From Methanocaldococcus bathoardescens (lineage in GTDB: Archaea > AGJL01 > Methanococci > Methanococcales > Methanocaldococcaceae): a stretch of DNA of 64,000 nucleotides. The stretch lies in contig NZ_CP009149.1 of assembly GCF_000739065.1 (NCBI RefSeq), positions 372,001 to 436,000 on the forward strand, given 5' to 3'. The notes beneath the pieces were generated by a model. The model was not told the DNA's origin. It did no database searches and saw only the letters and a program-made list of their open reading frames with translations. Below, piece after piece: positions 61,535 through 64,000 of the stretch. Positions within the stretch are counted from its first letter, which is position 1, and every line of letters starts with the position of its first letter. Position numbers and translations under genes: made by a program.

Positions 61535-62215
61535 TTAAATTAGCCCTAAAGCATCTTCAATCATTAAAAGCTCTGGCCCAGTAGTATCTCCACCAACTAT
61601 AGCTCCCTTAGAGTTTGCTATAATACAAGCTCCAACAGAAGTGGTTCCTTTATTTGCTGTTCCTTTTCCAATATATTCCACTTTAAACAAGCTTTTTAAA
61701 AACTCAAATTCTTCATCTTCAACTAATGGATGAGTTAAACAACCCTTATTTGTTACAACAGCATTGCTTCCAACGGTTGGAAGCTCAGCAATGGTGCCAA
61801 CCTCAACCTCAACATTTAAGGCATCTTCAATATCTTTTTTGAAATCCTTTAACTCTATAGAAATTAAAGCTCCTTTATCGTTTGTTAATATTAAATTACC
61901 TAAAGCCGTGTTTTTTGATTTTATAATCTCAATATTCAAATCTAAATCGTTCTCTTTTAAGAAATTTTTTATTTTGTTCAATTCTTCATCATCAACGATT
62001 TTTGGTAATAATAAGCCATATTTATTTGCCGCTGATAAAGAACCAATTAAAGAACTACCCCCAATATTAATCTGGAGGCATTTAGTTTCTAAAACTTCAG
62101 AAACTTCATTAACATCATTTTTATCAAGAAAAATTGGTAATAAAGTGATGTCCTCAGTTGTCAATGCTAATACACCAATTGTAGGAATTCCTGAAAAGTA
62201 TTTTCTTATAATCAT
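61535..62215 (-). CDS. eif6: Translation initiation factor aIF6
   Basis: About 226 aa with the fivefold pseudo-symmetric IF6 repeats (NKYGLLLPKIVDDEEL, NDKGALISIEL, NKGCLTHPLVEDEEF, NSKGAIVGGDTTGPEL). Binds the large ribosomal subunit and blocks joining. The ATG at 62215 follows GTGATG; a longer frame begins at 62224. Co-transcribed with the eL31 gene 27 bp upstream. Confidence 0.95.
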   Translation of the reverse strand: MIIRKYFSGIPTIGVLALTTEDITLLPIFLDKNDVNEVSEVLETKCLQINIGGSSLIGSLSAANKYGLLLPKIVDDEELNKIKNFLKENDLDLNIEIIKSKNTALGNLILTNDKGALISIELKDFKKDIEDALNVEVEVGTIAELPTVGSNAVVTNKGCLTHPLVEDEEFEFLKSLFKVEYIGKGTANKGTTSVGACIIANSKGAIVGGDTTGPELLMIEDALGLI

Positions 62216-62242
62216 AGTCATCACATATAAGCTTTAAATTAT

Positions 62243-62491
62243 TTACTCTGCGAGTGTAGCTATAACAACATTTCCTTCTTTTACTGCCTTAACTCTAACT
62301 CTTGCAGGTGGTTTTTGAATTCCTCTTTCCCAAATCTTTTCATTTAATTCATTGTCTATCTTAACAATATCTGCCTTCATATGTCTCTTTAAAAACTGTT
62401 TTATTTTCTTTATAGCTCTTGGAGCCCTCTTATTTCTAACTGATTTATTTATTACATCTCTTAATGGGATTGTATATATTCTCTCTTCCAT
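62243..62491 (-). CDS. rpl31e: Large ribosomal subunit protein eL31
   Basis: About 82 aa starting [17 protein letters not shown], followed by [17 protein letters not shown] and [16 protein letters not shown]. The ATG at 62491 lies 6 bp behind GGAGGTG; the adjacent ATG at 62494 or a TTG at 62506 is less well placed. A TATA-like CTTTAAATATC near 62553-62563 (minus strand) lies only about 11 bp from the MITE at 62574. Confidence 0.95.
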   Translation of the reverse strand: MEERIYTIPLRDVINKSVRNKRAPRAIKKIKQFLKRHMKADIVKIDNELNEKIWERGIQKPPARVRVKAVKEGNVVIATLAE

Positions 62492-62573
62492 CATCAACAC
62501 CTCCAAAATAGTTAGACAATAAATATTCCTACCTTAGAGATATTGAAATAGATATTTAAAGATTACGGTTATT

Positions 62574-62685
62574 TATAGTTTTTTGCAAAGGTTATTAAAA
62601 TTAAAAAAGGAAAATTGAACGCTCCCAAATTTGGGAGCATTCATATATACCTTATTTATTCCAAAATGTTTTGCAAAAAACTATA
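62574..62685. mobile_element. MITE copy 2 (112 bp, perfect 16-bp terminal inverted repeats)
   Basis: Both ends carry TATAGTTTTTTGCAAA in inverse orientation (62574-62589 and 62670-62685). The inner hairpin is GAACGCTCCC/GGGAGCATTC. Same family as 45604-45714, with matching GTTATTAAAATTA and CCTTAT segments. No transposase is encoded nearby. It lies just upstream of the eL31/aIF6 promoter. Confidence 0.88.
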
Positions 62686-62728
62686 GTTCTATATTATTTC
62701 TTTTTTCTATATTTTATTTTAACTGCTT

Positions 62729-62908
62729 TTAATCTTTAATGGATTTTATATACTCATCTCTTTTAGTTTTTAACTCATTTATCTCATTATTTATGTGCTC
62801 TACCTCTTCATCATCTTTATATGATTCTAAAAGCCACTCTAACCTCGTTATTTTTCGTTCAATATCTCTAATGTGTTTAACTATTATTTTTCTTTCATTC
62901 TCTTTCAT
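62729..62908 (-). CDS. Small charged coiled-coil protein, 59 aa
   Basis: A 59-aa frame, MKENERKIIV to KTKRDEYIKSIKD, rich in Glu, Lys and Arg with a heptad-like pattern of Ile/Leu, so it is probably one long helical hairpin or coiled coil. AGGT lies 7 bp before the ATG. It falls between mfnA and eL31 on the same strand. Function unknown. Confidence 0.55.
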   Translation of the reverse strand: MKENERKIIVKHIRDIERKITRLEWLLESYKDDEEVEHINNEINELKTKRDEYIKSIKD

Positions 62909-63011
62909 TTTATGACCTACAAACTAAAATTTAAGATTTTTTAAAGTTTAAGAATTACTACTTTATGTCAAATACAATATAAAGCTTTTTATTACATTTT
63001 TTGCATTTCAA

Positions 63012-64000
63012 TCAATCTTTTTTAATAATTTTTAATGTTTCAATAAGATTGTCAATATGTTCTTTTTTAATGTGTGGCATAACAACAATCCTCAAAGCTT
63101 TAACACAATTACAAACTGAGACATAAATACCTCTATCTCTAAGTTTTTTGCAAATTTCTTTATAATCTTCATCCTCAATTGCAACAATATTTAATATTGG
63201 CTCAATAACAGGCTTAAAATTATTTTCTTTTAATTTTTTATAAAGATAAAGAGTATTTTCCATGCACTCACTAACTATCTTTCTCTGCCCTTCTCTACCT
63301 AAATATCTTAGAACAGCATAAGTGCAAGCCCCTCCAAATCCTACTCTTGTTCCTAAAATTGTTGCTTGCCTTGTTTCTGTTAGATAAGGGGCATTGACAT
63401 CCAAATATTTTTTATAACTCATATCTTTAAACAAAATCCCTCCACTTGGTATTGGACAGTGTCCCATTTTATGAGGGTCTATAGTTATGGAATCAACTCC
63501 CAAAGAGAAATCAAACTTATAATTTACTCCTTTTTTCTTGTATTTATCCTCTAAAAATGGGATTACAAAGCCACCAAATGCCGCATCTACATGAATATAA
63601 ATATCATTTTCCTTAGCTATTTTGCTTAGCTCTTCTATATTATCTATAGTTCCAAGCTCTGTTGTTCCTGCTATTCCAATAATTCCATCTATTTCATAAT
63701 CTTCTACAGCATCCCTAACGAATTTTTCATCTATTGTATAATCTTTCTTAATTGGGGCATATATATAATCTAAATCCATCATATCTCTTCCTTTTTCAAA
63801 TGAAAAATGGGCAGTTACTGGAATAATAATTTTTGGACGCTCATTTTTTGATAATCCTTTTCTTTTTTTCTCTCTCCAAATGTTTTTTATACACCTCAAT
63901 GCCATTAAGTTGGCTTCAGTTCCTCCACTAACTATATGCCCATAGGCATTTTTATTGTTTAACAAAGAGCCTAATAATGCTATGGCTTTTTCTTCCAACA
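63012..64000 (-). CDS. mfnA: L-tyrosine/L-aspartate decarboxylase MfnA, 5' end outside window
   Basis: PLP-dependent group II decarboxylase. The visible 328 residues hold the C-terminal and central parts; the archaeal enzyme is about 396 aa, so roughly 65 residues are missing beyond the right edge. The PLP lysine is in [17 protein letters not shown], cofactor-binding residues in [14 protein letters not shown], and an early motif is [19 protein letters not shown]. It makes tyramine for the methanofuran cofactor; some archaeal members make beta-alanine from aspartate for coenzyme A. Confidence 0.93.
   Translation of the reverse strand, partial: LEEKAIALLGSLLNNKNAYGHIVSGGTEANLMALRCIKNIWREKKRKGLSKNERPKIIIPVTAHFSFEKGRDMMDLDYIYAPIKKDYTIDEKFVRDAVEDYEIDGIIGIAGTTELGTIDNIEELSKIAKENDIYIHVDAAFGGFVIPFLEDKYKKKGVNYKFDFSLGVDSITIDPHKMGHCPIPSGGILFKDMSYKKYLDVNAPYLTETRQATILGTRVGFGGACTYAVLRYLGREGQRKIVSECMENTLYLYKKLKENNFKPVIEPILNIVAIEDEDYKEICKKLRDRGIYVSVCNCVKALRIVVMPHIKKEHIDNLIETLKIIKKD

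Overview
The window is about 64 kb of AT-rich DNA from a hyperthermophilic methanogen of the genus Methanocaldococcus, or a very close relative. This rests on the split carB gene interrupted by a HEPN/MNT pair, methanogenesis marker genes, the MfnA-type decarboxylase, the MVP-type potassium channel, CarS and archaeal UppS, GGTGAT-like ribosome binding sites with frequent TTG starts, and a CRISPR repeat of the M. jannaschii type. Gene order differs from what I remember of M. jannaschii. I do not assign a species.

Layout. (1) 1-3487: the 3' end of an archaeal ATPase, a small hairpin element with a second copy of the ATPase gene tail, and a DUF499-type ATPase. (2) 3458-23971: a 20.5-kb block bounded by a 30-bp direct repeat that includes the carB 3' end. 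It carries a corrinoid/metal-tetrapyrrole cluster: CbiZ, a CobN-type chelatase, a ferredoxin, a BtuCD-like ABC transporter, two substrate-binding proteins with N-terminal dockerins, four surface proteins with about nine cohesin-like domains, a radical SAM protein and a TIM-barrel protein. (3) 23949-41807: carB2, HepT, MntA, a 53-aa membrane protein, carB1, gltX with a duplicated tail, a CAP-like protein, RlmE, a flippase, an MBL hydrolase, a PrcB-like lipoprotein, UppS, methanogenesis markers 4 and 12, an oxyanion ABC transporter, PRPP synthetase, a TraB protein and TruD. (4) 41913-50649: tRNA-Val (with a decayed tail copy) and tRNA-Ser, two K+ channels, a CobQ-like protein with swapped domain order, a MITE, a membrane serine protease homologue, homoserine dehydrogenase, an ACT protein, CarS, a PP-loop ATPase and a CobT-like protein. 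(5) 50680-61534: a type I-D CRISPR-Cas locus (cas6, csa3, cas10d with a probable internal cas11d start, csc2, csc1, cas3', cas4, cas1, inverted cas2) and an eight-repeat array with its leader. (6) 61535-64000: aIF6, eL31, a second MITE, a 59-aa coiled-coil protein and the 3' part of mfnA.

Two things stand out. First, the cohesin-dockerin cluster looks like a surface scaffold that tethers transporter binding proteins to the membrane and the S-layer, a cellulosome-like arrangement used for uptake of a corrinoid or similar cofactor. Second, a recurring structure appears at several gene 3' ends: the gene, two hairpins, then a second diverged copy of the same gene's 3' end. It is seen at the ATPase, tRNA-Val and, with different hairpin sequences, gltX. 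Related hairpins form a cluster beside the CRISPR array. This looks like a small mobile element that replaces or duplicates gene tails.
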